From Sphingobium vermicomposti (lineage in GTDB: Bacteria; Pseudomonadota; Alphaproteobacteria; Sphingomonadales; Sphingomonadaceae): a stretch of 64,000 nucleotides of DNA. Both the position numbers and the translations under genes were made by a program. The notes under the pieces are model-generated. The model was not told the DNA's origin. It did not search any database and worked only from the letters and a program-made list of their open reading frames with translations. Below, piece by piece: positions 43,435-52,920 of this stretch. How positions within the stretch are numbered: position 1 is the first letter of the stretch; each line of letters opens with the position of its first letter. The stretch spans positions 558,001 through 622,000 of the forward strand of contig NZ_JAASQR010000001.1 in NCBI RefSeq assembly GCF_011762025.1, written 5' to 3'.

Positions 43435-45573
43435 ATGATGAGAAAATTTGCCATCGCCGGTGTCGCCGGTCTGCTGTCGATCCAATCGGCCTTGGCGAAT
43501 GAAGAGGCTATGTCCGCGGACAAGGCGGGCGACTTTGGCGAGCAGATCATCGTCACCGCCAATGCAGGCGCAAAGACGGAAACGCCGCTGGTCGAATTGC
43601 CCCAGCCGGTCACCCTCATCACGTCGGAACAATATCTCTCGCAGGGCGCGATCAGCATCAGCGACACGGTCAAATATGCCGCTGGCGTGCTTGCCAGCCC
43701 TTATGGCCGCGATACCCGCGTCGACGGTTTCAGCGTGCGCGGCATCGACGCGCTCCAGTTCCGCGACGGCATGCGGGACATCTTCAGCTATTATGCCAGC
43801 ATCACGGCCGACCCCTACAACTTCTCCCGCGTGGAAATCGTGCGCGGCCCGGCATCGGTGCTGTTCGGCCAGGGTTCGATCGGCGGCCTCGTCAACCTCG
43901 TCTCCAAAACGCCGGCGTTCAAGACGGGTGGCGAACTGAACATCGTCTATGGCAGCTATGACCGCAAGGAAGTGATGGGCGACGTCAACCTTGCGCTGGC
44001 CGACAATCTGGCGATCCGCGCCGTGGGCCGGGTGCGCGATGCGAACACCTATGTCGACCATGTTCCCGACGACCGCGTCATGTTCGCTCCTTCGATCCGC
44101 TGGCAGCCCACGCCCGATACCGATATCGTGCTGACCGGCCTTTATCAGGAGGATGATACCGGTTCGACGGCTCAGTTCCTGCCGATCGTCGGCAATTTCC
44201 GACCGAACCCGGCCAATCCCGCCGGCCGGCTGGATCCCTACACCTTCGTCGGCAAGCCGGGGTGGGACCGTTATGCGGGCCGTTCGCTCCAGGGCGGCGG
44301 CTCTGTCACCCATAAATTCTCGGACAATATCCGCCTCAGCCTGAAGGCCCGCTACATCGACAGCGACCTTGAATATAAAACCCACTATCCTGACAGCTAC
44401 ACCTATCCGAGCGATCCGTTCCTGCCCTATGCGCCCTACGGCACCTACGGGCGCACCATCGGCCTCTATGCAGAAGCCAGCGACGCGCGAATGAATGTCT
44501 TCTCGACCGACAACAACCTCCAGTTCAATTTCAACACCGGCGCGAATATCGAACATAAGCTGCTGGTGGGTCTGGATTACAGCTGGAACAAGGTCGGCAA
44601 GCGCTACGCCGCCATATCCAGTACGCTGGACGACATAGAAAAGATCGACCTCTACGACATCGACTATGACGCGTTGCTGACCTACGAGCCGACCGGCCCC
44701 TTCGCCTATGACTCGCAAAAGCAGCTGGGCGTCTATGTCCAGGACCAGATCCGCTTCTTCGACCGTGTCTCCGTCGTTCTGGGCGCCCGCCGCGACCATG
44801 TCACCAACTCGTCCGGGCAGAAGGACAACGCCACGACCTTCCGCGCGGGCATCATTGGGGAAATCGGCGCGGGCTTCTCGCCCTTCTTCAGCTATACCGA
44901 AAGCTTCCTGCCGATTGCCGGAGTCCTGACTGGCCCCGGCGGCATTCCCGGCGACCCGTACAAGCCCCAGACCGGCACGCAATATGAAGCAGGCGTGAAG
45001 TGGCAACCGACGCCCGCGACGCTCGTCACGGTCACGGCCTTCCACATCAAGGAAAAGAACCGGGTCCTTTATCTGCCGAACAGTGTCACGGCCCAGTCCG
45101 GCGAACTGACAACCAAGGGCATTGAGGTCGAAGCGAGCCACCGCCTGCCCGGCGACTTCGAACTGCTGGTCAATTACGGCTATAACAAGCTCAAGTCAGA
45201 GGTGAACAGCAGCCTCGAATATATGCCGCGCCACATCGCGTCGATCTGGTCGACCAAGAGCTTCGGCGTCACGGACGGCGCGCAGTTGCGCCTTGGCGCT
45301 GGCGTCGTCTACAGCGGCAAGAGCAAGTCGACCGGCGCCATCGATCCCTATGGCCTCAATCCTGCCATTCCGGCGGGCACCCTCTATACGGTCGTCACCC
45401 CGTCGCGGACCACTGTCGACGCCCTGGCAGAGATCAACTGGCAGAACTGGCGCTTTGCGCTCAACGCGACGAACCTGCTCAACAACAAATTCTTCGCGTC
45501 CTGCCTTGCGCGTGGTGACTGCTTCATGGGTGCCCCGCGCAATGTCATGGGCACGGTCAGCTATCGGTTCTGA
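43435..45573 (+). CDS. TonB-dependent siderophore receptor
   Basis: 712 residues from ATG 43435 (ATG 43438 equally possible) after AAAAGGG. Signal peptide ending SALA. Plug domain about 40-165 with VELPQPVTLITSEQYLSQGA, SVRGIDALQFRDGM and VEIVRGPASVLFGQGSIGGL; the 22-strand barrel ends VMGTVSYRF. FhuA/FpvA-type layout. No extra N-terminal signalling domain, so transcriptional signalling by this receptor is unlikely. Divergent from the DUF3649-PepSY-DUF3325 operon. Confidence 0.93.
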   Translation: MMRKFAIAGVAGLLSIQSALANEEAMSADKAGDFGEQIIVTANAGAKTETPLVELPQPVTLITSEQYLSQGAISISDTVKYAAGVLASPYGRDTRVDGFSVRGIDALQFRDGMRDIFSYYASITADPYNFSRVEIVRGPASVLFGQGSIGGLVNLVSKTPAFKTGGELNIVYGSYDRKEVMGDVNLALADNLAIRAVGRVRDANTYVDHVPDDRVMFAPSIRWQPTPDTDIVLTGLYQEDDTGSTAQFLPIVGNFRPNPANPAGRLDPYTFVGKPGWDRYAGRSLQGGGSVTHKFSDNIRLSLKARYIDSDLEYKTHYPDSYTYPSDPFLPYAPYGTYGRTIGLYAEASDARMNVFSTDNNLQFNFNTGANIEHKLLVGLDYSWNKVGKRYAAISSTLDDIEKIDLYDIDYDALLTYEPTGPFAYDSQKQLGVYVQDQIRFFDRVSVVLGARRDHVTNSSGQKDNATTFRAGIIGEIGAGFSPFFSYTESFLPIAGVLTGPGGIPGDPYKPQTGTQYEAGVKWQPTPATLVTVTAFHIKEKNRVLYLPNSVTAQSGELTTKGIEVEASHRLPGDFELLVNYGYNKLKSEVNSSLEYMPRHIASIWSTKSFGVTDGAQLRLGAGVVYSGKSKSTGAIDPYGLNPAIPAGTLYTVVTPSRTTVDALAEINWQNWRFALNATNLLNNKFFASCLARGDCFMGAPRNVMGTVSYRF

Positions 45574-45638
45574 TCAGCCCATAAGCTGGGAACGCGCCCG
45601 GCTCGACATTTGGCACACACTGTCTCGCCGCCACGCCT

Positions 45639-45703
45639 GATTTTGACATTTGCTTCCCGCTGGCCGGACAGGAAGGTCGCAAATGTCAGAATCGGACCAC
45701 TAG
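45639..45703. repeat. CTAG-ended inverted repeat, copy C
   Basis: 65 bp. Left arm GATTTTGACATTTGC as in copy A but lacking the outer CTAGTGG; centre CCCGCTGGCCGGACAGGAAG as in copy A; right 25 bp identical to copy B, ending CTAG. The CTA at 45700-45702 is the TAG stop of the minus-strand gene 45700-45957. Bases 45574-45638 hold nothing else. Confidence 0.87.
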
Positions 45704-45957
45704 TGAGTTTCTGCGCGCAGTCGGGCCACCAACTGCTCGATCTCGAAAGGTTCAAGAATCCAGGTGCGCGTCTTCCGGCCTGCCCGATGTATCGGCTGGG
45801 TCAGGAGGACGCGTGCCTGATCACGCGCATGCGGCTTGAAGATCGCGAAGTGCCGGGCGCAATCGCCTATCGTGCCGATCAGCGGCGCCCTTCCCTCAAG
45901 GTCGATCAAAGTGGCGGGCTGATCCCAGGGAATGGCGGATGTGGGATGATAGGTCAT
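45700..45957 (-). CDS. Small protein of unknown function
   Basis: 85 residues from an ATG with GGAG eight bases upstream. Reads WDQPATLIDLEGRAPLIGTI, then RHFAIFKPHARDQARVLLTQ and a C-terminal EIEQLVARLRAETH. No family recognised. The stop TAG is contributed by the terminal CTAG of repeat copy C. Confidence 0.65.
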   Translation of the reverse strand: MTYHPTSAIPWDQPATLIDLEGRAPLIGTIGDCARHFAIFKPHARDQARVLLTQPIHRAGRKTRTWILEPFEIEQLVARLRAETH

Positions 45958-46053
45958 AGAACAACTCCAGGCTGAACAACGCCGCCTATCAGGGCCGAAC
46001 AGAATAGAAAGGCCAGACTTCAACCCGCCGGGACAGGCCGGACCCTCAAATCC

Positions 46054-47166
46054 TCATTGAAGATAGGTTGAACGCAGCGACCTTATGTCCTCGTCGCTCA
46101 GGCCCAACCCGTGGCGCACATAGGCGTCAAAACTGCCATAGCGCTTCTCCACCTCGTCAAACGCCGCCTCCAGATAGCTTGCCCGAACCGTCAGGACATC
46201 CTCCAGATAGGACGGGTTCATCGGACTATTCGATTTCGCCAGCATCTCCTGCACCAACGCATTCTTGGCCCGCAGGAAAGCATTGCTCGCCATATAATCC
46301 GCCATCACCGTGTCGCGCGGCACGCCCAGCAGCGTCAGGATCACCGCGCTCGCCCATCCCGTCCGGTCCTTGCCCGCGGTGCAGTGATAAAGGATAGGCG
46401 ACCCATTCATTTGATCCAGCAGCGTGGCATAGGCCCGCCGCGCGCTTCCCAGCGATACGAAATCCCGGTTCGCCGCCGTCAACAACTCCACGCCCTTGCC
46501 CGCCTCGATGGCCGCCGTCGCCTTGCGCATGTCCCCGCCCAGCGACCCGTCGCTGTCTGCCGCGACATCCAGGATCAGGGGCTGGCTTCCGCTGGGCAGC
46601 CGATCCGGCTCCAGCGCCCTTTCACTCTCCGTCCGCAAATCGGCCACCAGCCGCAGCCTCAGCTGCTCCATCGCCTTCAGGTCGGCATCGCTCACCCGGT
46701 CGAGTTGATCCGAGCGAAACAGCAGGCCCATCTTCACCCATCGGCCATCGACGGTACGATAGCCGCCAATGTCGCGCAGATTGGCGATGCTGGGCAAATG
46801 CAGCGCCCGGTCGGCAATGACCAGCGGCGCGCCACGGTCGGGAACCAGCGTGAAATAGGGACGACTGCCGGGCGCGGGGTTGCGAATTGTGACGCTGCCC
46901 GTCCCGCCGCCCTTGGCCATCGGCGTGCCGCTCAGGACCGGGGACGGCGATCCTCCAACATGGACGGCGACATGCTCCGCCCCCATGGCCTGCCATGCGA
47001 CTTGATAGTCGTCGACGCCCCCGACCTTCGTGACGCTCGCCGCCAGGAACGGACTGGCCGCGCCTCCACCTCTTGCAACAGGCGTGGTGCAACCGGCCAG
47101 ACCTGAAAGGGAGGCGACCAGAGCAGCCGCGACGAATGCGCGGCGATCGAACAGAATGGCAGTCAT
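46054..47166 (-). CDS. Tyrosine phosphatase-like lipoprotein
   Basis: 370 residues. Lipobox LAGC at about 23-26 after a short signal. Catalytic P loop HCTAGKDRTGWA (about 264-275) of the CX5R phosphatase type, with NLRDIGGYRT and LLFRSDQL (about 130-155), the pattern of the atypical tyrosine/dual phosphatases (Y_phosphatase3). Anchored in the periplasm if processed. Eight bases separate it from the SDR gene upstream. Confidence 0.87.
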   Translation of the reverse strand: MTAILFDRRAFVAAALVASLSGLAGCTTPVARGGGAASPFLAASVTKVGGVDDYQVAWQAMGAEHVAVHVGGSPSPVLSGTPMAKGGGTGSVTIRNPAPGSRPYFTLVPDRGAPLVIADRALHLPSIANLRDIGGYRTVDGRWVKMGLLFRSDQLDRVSDADLKAMEQLRLRLVADLRTESERALEPDRLPSGSQPLILDVAADSDGSLGGDMRKATAAIEAGKGVELLTAANRDFVSLGSARRAYATLLDQMNGSPILYHCTAGKDRTGWASAVILTLLGVPRDTVMADYMASNAFLRAKNALVQEMLAKSNSPMNPSYLEDVLTVRASYLEAAFDEVEKRYGSFDAYVRHGLGLSDEDIRSLRSTYLQ

Positions 47167-47174
47167 ATGTCGGC

Positions 47175-47951
47175 CTACCCTCGTTGAGACGAGATATTGC
47201 CGCCATCGACGACAATCTCGGACGCGGTGATATAGCTTGCCTCGTCCGACAAAAGGAAGCGCACAACCCGCCCCACTTCGTCCGGGTCGCCCAGGCGATT
47301 GAGCAGGATACGCTTTTCGAAATAGCCTTGCGGCAGCGCCTCTACCGTCGGACGCAACAGGGGGGTCATGATCTGGCCGGGCGACACCGAATTGATGCGA
47401 ATGCCGTCCATCGCCAGCCGGTCGGCCAGTGACCGGACCAGCGACAATATCCCGCCCTTGGCGGCGCTGTAGATCGGATTGACGGCATTGCCGAGCGTGG
47501 CGTTGATCGATGCAATCGCCACGATCGCGGAACCGGGCCGGGCGGCCAGATCGGCCCGGATCGCCTGAACGATGAAGGCAAGCGATCGCAGGTGGATCGC
47601 AATGCCGCTGTCCCAGCTTTCCGGCGTCATGCCGTCCAGCGATCCGGTATCGACGATCCCTGCCGCATGAACCAGGCCGCCGGGCGCGCCAATGGCTTCC
47701 CGCGTCGTCGCCAGCGCGGCTTCGATGCCGCCAATTTCGCGCAGGTCGATGGCGACGCTCGTCACCGCCGCGCCATGCGCCTCCGCAATGGCGCGGGATG
47801 CTGCGGCGGCCTTTTCCCCATCAATGTCCCACAGGGCGACCGGACGTCCAATGGCGGCCAGCGCGTGCGCGGACGCAAGGCCGATGCCCGACGCGCCTCC
47901 CGTAATGATGACGGGCGACGAAGGGGAGGCAAGAGCGGGGGCGAGCGACAT
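47175..47951 (-). CDS. Short-chain dehydrogenase/reductase
   Basis: 258 residues from ATG with AAGGAA about eleven bases upstream. NAD(P)-binding TGGASGIGLA (about 17-26), NAG-type motif replaced by HAAG, catalytic Ser in IASIN and YSAAK (about 162-166), ending GG. Substrate unknown. Second gene of a TonB receptor-SDR-phosphatase operon. Confidence 0.88.
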   Translation of the reverse strand: MSLAPALASPSSPVIITGGASGIGLASAHALAAIGRPVALWDIDGEKAAAASRAIAEAHGAAVTSVAIDLREIGGIEAALATTREAIGAPGGLVHAAGIVDTGSLDGMTPESWDSGIAIHLRSLAFIVQAIRADLAARPGSAIVAIASINATLGNAVNPIYSAAKGGILSLVRSLADRLAMDGIRINSVSPGQIMTPLLRPTVEALPQGYFEKRILLNRLGDPDEVGRVVRFLLSDEASYITASEIVVDGGNISSQRG

Positions 47952-48033
47952 GCGGAAATATTCCTTCACCTGGCCAACGGGCCTTGCTTATCGAAAAAAC
48001 CATCAAGGCGGATCGGCTTCACCGTTTCGCCCT

Positions 48034-50193
48034 TCAAAATTCGACGTTCAGGTCGATGCCATAGGTGCGCGGCTCACCGAACAAAGCGCCGGGCCGACCG
48101 ACATTGAACTGCATGATATAATAATTCTTGTCGGTCAGGTTGCGGCCCCACAGGCTCGCGCGCACGCCCTTGACGCCGGGAATGTCGGCCAGTGTCAGCC
48201 GGGCGTTCACCAGGCCATAATCGCCGATGATATATTTGCCGCTGCTGATCGTGCTGTTGGTGAACTTGTCGCTCTGCGCCGTATAATTGACGTTGGCGCT
48301 CAGCTGGCCGACCGGCAGTCGCGGCAGGTCATAGGTCAGGTCCACCGCAATCGCATGTTTCGGCGCGTTGGTAAAACGGTAGTTGGCGGCGATATTGGTG
48401 CCGGTTACGCCGATAATTTCGTCATAGCGCGCGACCAGATAGCCATAGTTGACCGACATGCGCAGGTTGCGCACGGGTGCCATCGTCAGGTCGACCTCGA
48501 CCCCCTTCACCGTGGCCTTCCCCGCATTCAGCACATCGGTCAGGCGGATGTTGGTCGGGTCGGATTGGACATTGACCTGAATGTCCGAATATTTTGAGAT
48601 AAAGCCCGCCGCGTTGAAGCGCAGCCGGTTGTCGAGCCACTGGCTCTTGATGCCCGCTTCATAGGACCATAGCGTTTCCGGCCCGAAACCTTGGTTGAAC
48701 CGTCCGATAGAACTGGCGCGGATATTGAACCCGCCGCTCTTATAGCCCTTCACCGCCTTGGCATAGATGTTGACGTCCTGCGACGCGTCAAAGGCGACGA
48801 CGACGCTCGGGCTGAAATCCTTGAACGTCTGGTTGCCATCGCCAAAACCCGGCACGGTGGTGATCGGGCCGCCATTGACCTGCATCTGCCGCGCCAGCGT
48901 CGCCTCTCGCTTGTCCCAGCTTTGCCGGACGCCGACCGTCAGGTGCAACCGCCGGTCCAGCCATTGCGGCGTATAGGTCGCCTGGCCGAACAGCGCATAG
49001 GACCGATTGTCGATGGTCGCCGTGGTGAAGCTGCGCGTCAACGTTGGCGGGCTATAGCTGTTGCTGAAATTGCTGCCGCTTTCGGAGAAATAATAGAAGC
49101 CCGCGACATATTGCAGCCCGCCGTCCAGCGCGTCGCCGATCAGCTGCACTTCCTGGCTCCACTGGTCCTGCTTCGCGCGGCTGCTATTCTTCTGGAGCGG
49201 GTCGGGGCCGAGCGCGCCGGTCAGATAATCCTGGTTCTGGAAATTATCCAATTTGCGATAGCCGGTGATCGACCGCACCGTCAGCGCGTCGCTCGCCTCC
49301 CACTCGGCGGTCAGGCTATGCCCCTCCGCCGTGATGTCGTTGGGCACGACATCGCGCACCAGCGGGCTGCCCGCTTCTGGCCGGTCCAGCACCAACGGGT
49401 GCAACGGCGAAACCGCGACATAGGTGGGCGTGTCGCCGATTTCCGTGCGGTCATAGCTGTAACGCAGGCTGAACCGGTCGGAAGGCTGCCAAAGCACGTC
49501 GGCGCGCATCGCTTCCCGGTCCTTGTCGCCCCAGCGGTCGATGCCGGTGCCGGGGTTGCGGATAAAGCCGTCCTGCCGCTGCTTCACATAAGACAGCCGG
49601 GCCGCAATCGTCTGGCCCAGCGGCAGGTTGACCGCCGCCTTGAAGCGCCGGTTATCATAATTGCCGATCGTCACCTGCCCCTTGAAGCCGAATTCGCCAA
49701 GGTCGGGCTTGCGGGTGATGAAGTTGATCGCGCCGCCGGTCGCGTTGCGGCCATATAGCGTGCCCTGCGGGCCGCGCAGCACTTCGATCCGCTCCAGGTC
49801 GGCGACTTCCATCGCCAGACCCTGGCTGCGCGCGACATAGACGCCGTCCATATAGACCGCGACGCCGCCATCCTGCGTGATCTGGTCGTCGGCCAGCCCC
49901 ACGCCGCGCATGAATATCTGCGTCGTCGCGGCATTATTGGGAAAGGGGGTGAGCTGAAGGTTGGGCACCTGCGCGCGCAGGTCGGTAAGCCCGCTTATCC
50001 CCTTATTCTCCAGGTCGCGGGCGTTGAACGCCGCAATCGAAATCGGCGTATCCTGCAGCGATTCCTCACGCTTCTGCGCGGTGACGACAATCTCCTCGAT
50101 CGCGCCTCCCGCTTGGTCCTGCGCCACCACAGGCGCAGCGGTCGAACTCATCAGCACCATGACCAGCGAACGAGAAATCAGGCGATTCGGCAT
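48034..50193 (-). CDS. TonB-dependent receptor, substrate-specific type
   Basis: 719 residues from ATG with GGGGAGG upstream. Signal peptide to PVVAQ; TonB box region EEIVVTAQKREESLQDTPIS; plug with YMDGVYVARSQG and LRGPQGTLYGRNATGGAINF; barrel ends YGIDLNVEF. This is the large CirA/Fiu-like sphingomonad class used for many carbon compounds. Transcribed divergently from a TetR gene and together with an SDR and a phosphatase, suggesting catabolic rather than iron uptake. Confidence 0.92.
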   Translation of the reverse strand: MPNRLISRSLVMVLMSSTAAPVVAQDQAGGAIEEIVVTAQKREESLQDTPISIAAFNARDLENKGISGLTDLRAQVPNLQLTPFPNNAATTQIFMRGVGLADDQITQDGGVAVYMDGVYVARSQGLAMEVADLERIEVLRGPQGTLYGRNATGGAINFITRKPDLGEFGFKGQVTIGNYDNRRFKAAVNLPLGQTIAARLSYVKQRQDGFIRNPGTGIDRWGDKDREAMRADVLWQPSDRFSLRYSYDRTEIGDTPTYVAVSPLHPLVLDRPEAGSPLVRDVVPNDITAEGHSLTAEWEASDALTVRSITGYRKLDNFQNQDYLTGALGPDPLQKNSSRAKQDQWSQEVQLIGDALDGGLQYVAGFYYFSESGSNFSNSYSPPTLTRSFTTATIDNRSYALFGQATYTPQWLDRRLHLTVGVRQSWDKREATLARQMQVNGGPITTVPGFGDGNQTFKDFSPSVVVAFDASQDVNIYAKAVKGYKSGGFNIRASSIGRFNQGFGPETLWSYEAGIKSQWLDNRLRFNAAGFISKYSDIQVNVQSDPTNIRLTDVLNAGKATVKGVEVDLTMAPVRNLRMSVNYGYLVARYDEIIGVTGTNIAANYRFTNAPKHAIAVDLTYDLPRLPVGQLSANVNYTAQSDKFTNSTISSGKYIIGDYGLVNARLTLADIPGVKGVRASLWGRNLTDKNYYIMQFNVGRPGALFGEPRTYGIDLNVEF

Positions 50194-50259
50194 ATATCCT
50201 CCCCGGAAAAACAGGTGCTTGGGGGCCGGTTTCACCCGCTCCTCTCCAAGCAATTGCAA

Positions 50260-50281
50260 ATCTACCTACTAGTCTGTAGAT
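50260..50281. promoter_or_regulatory. Probable TetR operator
   Basis: ATCTAC and GTAGAT frame the 10-base centre CTACTAGTCT, lying in the 165-bp gap between the divergent TonB receptor and TetR genes. Placement and symmetry fit a TetR-family binding site controlling both. Confidence 0.55.
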
Positions 50282-50358
50282 ATTGGTGCAACCCTTTTTC
50301 TATCCACTGGATCATTCATGCAATCCGTTGCCACACCCCAATCACAACGCATAAGAAC

Positions 50359-50997
50359 ATGATCATGATCGCAACCAGACCAACCGTCCGCCAGCCCCGC
50401 GGCGACGCCACCCGCAGCCAGATACTCGACGTTGCCGAACGCATCTTCGCCGACATCGGCTATGCCGCAGCACGGCTCGATCATGTTGCAGAGACGGTGG
50501 GCATTCGCCGCCCATCGATCCTCTATTATTTTCCGGGAAAGCAGCAGCTTTATGATGAGGTCGAAGCAGATATTTTCGCCTCGATGCACAGCTTCGTCCT
50601 CAACCGGACGGACGGCGTCACCGATCCGATGGCACGGTTGCTGGCTCTGCTCGACGCCTGGCTGGATTTCCTCGTCAGCCGCCCAACCGCCGCACGGATC
50701 ATCCAACGCCTCATCGCGGACTCAGCCGCCTACGGCAACAATCCAGTGCGCTTCTCCGAATCCGCGCTTCAGGACCTGGAGGATGTCGTGACAACCGGTG
50801 TCGCCAGCGGTCAGTTCCAGCCGGTCTCCGCAATGGTTCTGCTCAACACCGTGGCAGGCGGCGCGCTACATTATGTCTGCAACGCGCATCAGCTTGGCCC
50901 AACGCGCTCCTATGATCCGGCAGCTCCCGCCCAACTTACCGAATTCCGCGCGATGATGCACCGACTGGCAAAAGCAGCGGTTGCCCCACAAGGCTGA
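50359..50997 (+). CDS. TetR family regulator
   Basis: 212 residues from ATG 50359 (ATG 50365 is an alternative). N-terminal helix-turn-helix: TRSQILDVAERIFADIGYAA, then RLDHVAETVGIRRPSILYYF. The ligand-binding domain follows; the ligand is unknown. Divergent from the TonB receptor operon, which it probably represses. Confidence 0.9.
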   Translation: MIMIATRPTVRQPRGDATRSQILDVAERIFADIGYAAARLDHVAETVGIRRPSILYYFPGKQQLYDEVEADIFASMHSFVLNRTDGVTDPMARLLALLDAWLDFLVSRPTAARIIQRLIADSAAYGNNPVRFSESALQDLEDVVTTGVASGQFQPVSAMVLLNTVAGGALHYVCNAHQLGPTRSYDPAAPAQLTEFRAMMHRLAKAAVAPQG

Positions 50998-51039
50998 CGC
51001 TCCTGCCCTGCCAAAGCTACGCCTTGTGGCAATTCGCCC

Positions 51040-51843
51040 CTAGCTGGCAGGACCGAGGTCAGGCACCCATCCCGCGCCGTTGATATGCGCGCCCCCATCG
51101 GCGAACAGCGTATTGCCCGTCAGGTAACGCGCATCCTCGCTGGCCAGGAACAGGGCAACGCCGCCAATATCGGCCTCCGGATCGCCCATGCGGCCCATCG
51201 GATTGGCTGCGGTGGTGGCGGCGGCAACCTCCGGCTCCGTTTTCTCAAACTCGCGGTAGCCAGCGGACACGGCCGCAGGGCAGATAATGTTGGCGCAGAT
51301 GCCGTAGCCTGCCCATTCCCGCGCGGCGCTGCGGGTGTAGGCGCGCAGTGCTTCCTTGCCGACATTATATTCGGCCGTCCCCATATGCGCATTGACGCCG
51401 TTGAGCGAACCGATGTTGATGATGCGGCCCCAATGTCGGCTGCGCATGTGCGGAAACGCTGCTTCCATCGACCATTTCGCGGCATAGAGGCACATGTTCA
51501 TGCAGGAGTCGAATTGCGCATCGGACAATGTTTCGATGCGCTGCACGCCGCCGCCGCTAAAAGCATTGTTGACCAGGACATCAATGGAGCCGAAGCGATC
51601 CACGCAGGCCTGAACGGCACCGACCACATCGTCACGCACCGTGACATCACATTTGCGGAAATCAGCCTCCACGCCAAGGCCGCGCAATTCCTCCACAACC
51701 TCCACGCCCTTGTCCGCGTTGAAGTCCGCGACCAGGATAGACCCGCCTTCCTCGGCAAATCGCAATGCGATGCCGCGGCCAATGCCATCCGCCGCCCCAG
51801 TGATCAGCGCCGCACGCCCAGCAAGTCTTTTCTCCACGCTCAT
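51040..51843 (-). CDS. Short-chain dehydrogenase/reductase
   Basis: 267 residues. TGAADGIGRG (about 15-24), VLVNNAFSGGG (about 89), IINIGSLNGVN with Ser (about 143) and YNVGK (about 159-163), so the catalytic set is complete. Ends in the usual FADGG segment. Substrate unknown; likely part of the TetR-linked catabolic set. Confidence 0.88.
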   Translation of the reverse strand: MSVEKRLAGRAALITGAADGIGRGIALRFAEEGGSILVADFNADKGVEVVEELRGLGVEADFRKCDVTVRDDVVGAVQACVDRFGSIDVLVNNAFSGGGVQRIETLSDAQFDSCMNMCLYAAKWSMEAAFPHMRSRHWGRIINIGSLNGVNAHMGTAEYNVGKEALRAYTRSAAREWAGYGICANIICPAAVSAGYREFEKTEPEVAAATTAANPMGRMGDPEADIGGVALFLASEDARYLTGNTLFADGGAHINGAGWVPDLGPAS

Positions 51844-52000
51844 ACGTCCTACTCCTGCACCTCTGGTGTCGTTTCGAGCGAAAGGTTAAGGGAACGATGA
51901 CGGTTGTCAACAATTTAGGGATGTGTTTGTATTGCCTATCCCGTGACAGTCACAAACGAGTGACGAACATGGCTGGAAGAGGCGGAAGGATCGTTACCCG

Positions 52001-52840
52001 ATGATAAGTGAGAGTGAAGTTCAACGGCCAGTGGCGCTGGTCACGGGGGCGACGCGCGGCATCGGTCGGACAATAGCTGTCGCCCTGGCCCGCGCGGGCT
52101 TCGCCGTCGCCGTGACCGGACGCACCATGACGGAAGGCGCAGGCCGCATGGACAGTATGGGCGGAGCCCCTGTTCCGGGCAGCGTCGCATCGACCGTCGC
52201 AGAGATAGAGGCGGCAGGGGGTCAGGCGATGGGCGCGCGGATCGACCTGCTCGACCGTGCATCCATCGATGCGGGCGTCGCAGCAGTTCTCGACCGCTGG
52301 GGTCGGATCGACGTGCTGGTCAACAACGGCATTTATCAGGGGCCGGTCATCCTGCAACCGGTGATGGACGTCGCGCTGGAGGATGCCGAGCGCGCGATCA
52401 CTGGCAATTTCATCAACCAGTTTCACTTGAGCCGCATTGTGCTGAAGACGATGGTGGCGCAGGGATCGGGGCGAATGATCTTCATGACCACCTTGTCATC
52501 GGCGGAGCCCGCAGCCAACGCCGCTGGGGTAGGGTTATTCTACCTTGCACCCAAAGCGGCGTTTAATCGCATTCCAGACCACATCAACCTGGAGCATGGC
52601 AAGGACGGGATCAGTGCTTTTTTGATCGAACCACGCTTTACCATGACGGACACGTTGCGCGCGGCGATGGGCGATGCTGCAGAATCGATCGGACAGGGCG
52701 AAGCTGCGCGCGACCCAGAGGAAACCGCACGGACCGTCGTCTGGCTGGCGAGCCATGTGGACGCTCCGAACCATGCCGCGCCGGAAATGATCAATGCGCC
52801 GGACTTCTTTTCAGAACGGGGAATTGCGCCGCCGAACTAA
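52001..52840 (+). CDS. Short-chain dehydrogenase/reductase
   Basis: 279 residues. TGATRGIGRT (about 15-24), VLVNNGIYQG (about 106), MTTLSS with Ser (about 166) and YLAPK (about 181-185). Longer C-terminus than its neighbours. Starts 157 bp from the divergent SDR gene, so a shared promoter region is likely. Confidence 0.86.
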   Translation: MISESEVQRPVALVTGATRGIGRTIAVALARAGFAVAVTGRTMTEGAGRMDSMGGAPVPGSVASTVAEIEAAGGQAMGARIDLLDRASIDAGVAAVLDRWGRIDVLVNNGIYQGPVILQPVMDVALEDAERAITGNFINQFHLSRIVLKTMVAQGSGRMIFMTTLSSAEPAANAAGVGLFYLAPKAAFNRIPDHINLEHGKDGISAFLIEPRFTMTDTLRAAMGDAAESIGQGEAARDPEETARTVVWLASHVDAPNHAAPEMINAPDFFSERGIAPPN

Positions 52841-52888
52841 TTCGGGGCGCGAATTCGCGCGTTTGTGACTGAAGCAAAGGCAGGTTGG

Positions 52889-52919
52889 AGCGGCGCGGTC
52901 TTATAAGACCGCACCGCTG
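52889..52919. terminator. Bidirectional hairpin between convergent genes
   Basis: GAGC..GCGGTC-TTATAA-GACCGC..GCTC lies exactly between the stops of the SDR (52840) and the GH106 gene (52921). A T run is weak, so function as terminator is probable but not certain. Confidence 0.5.
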
Positions 52920-52920
52920 C

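Noticed and set aside
43378..45141. 587-residue frame on the minus strand
   Set aside because: Lies wholly antisense to the siderophore receptor; no motif or ribosome binding site.
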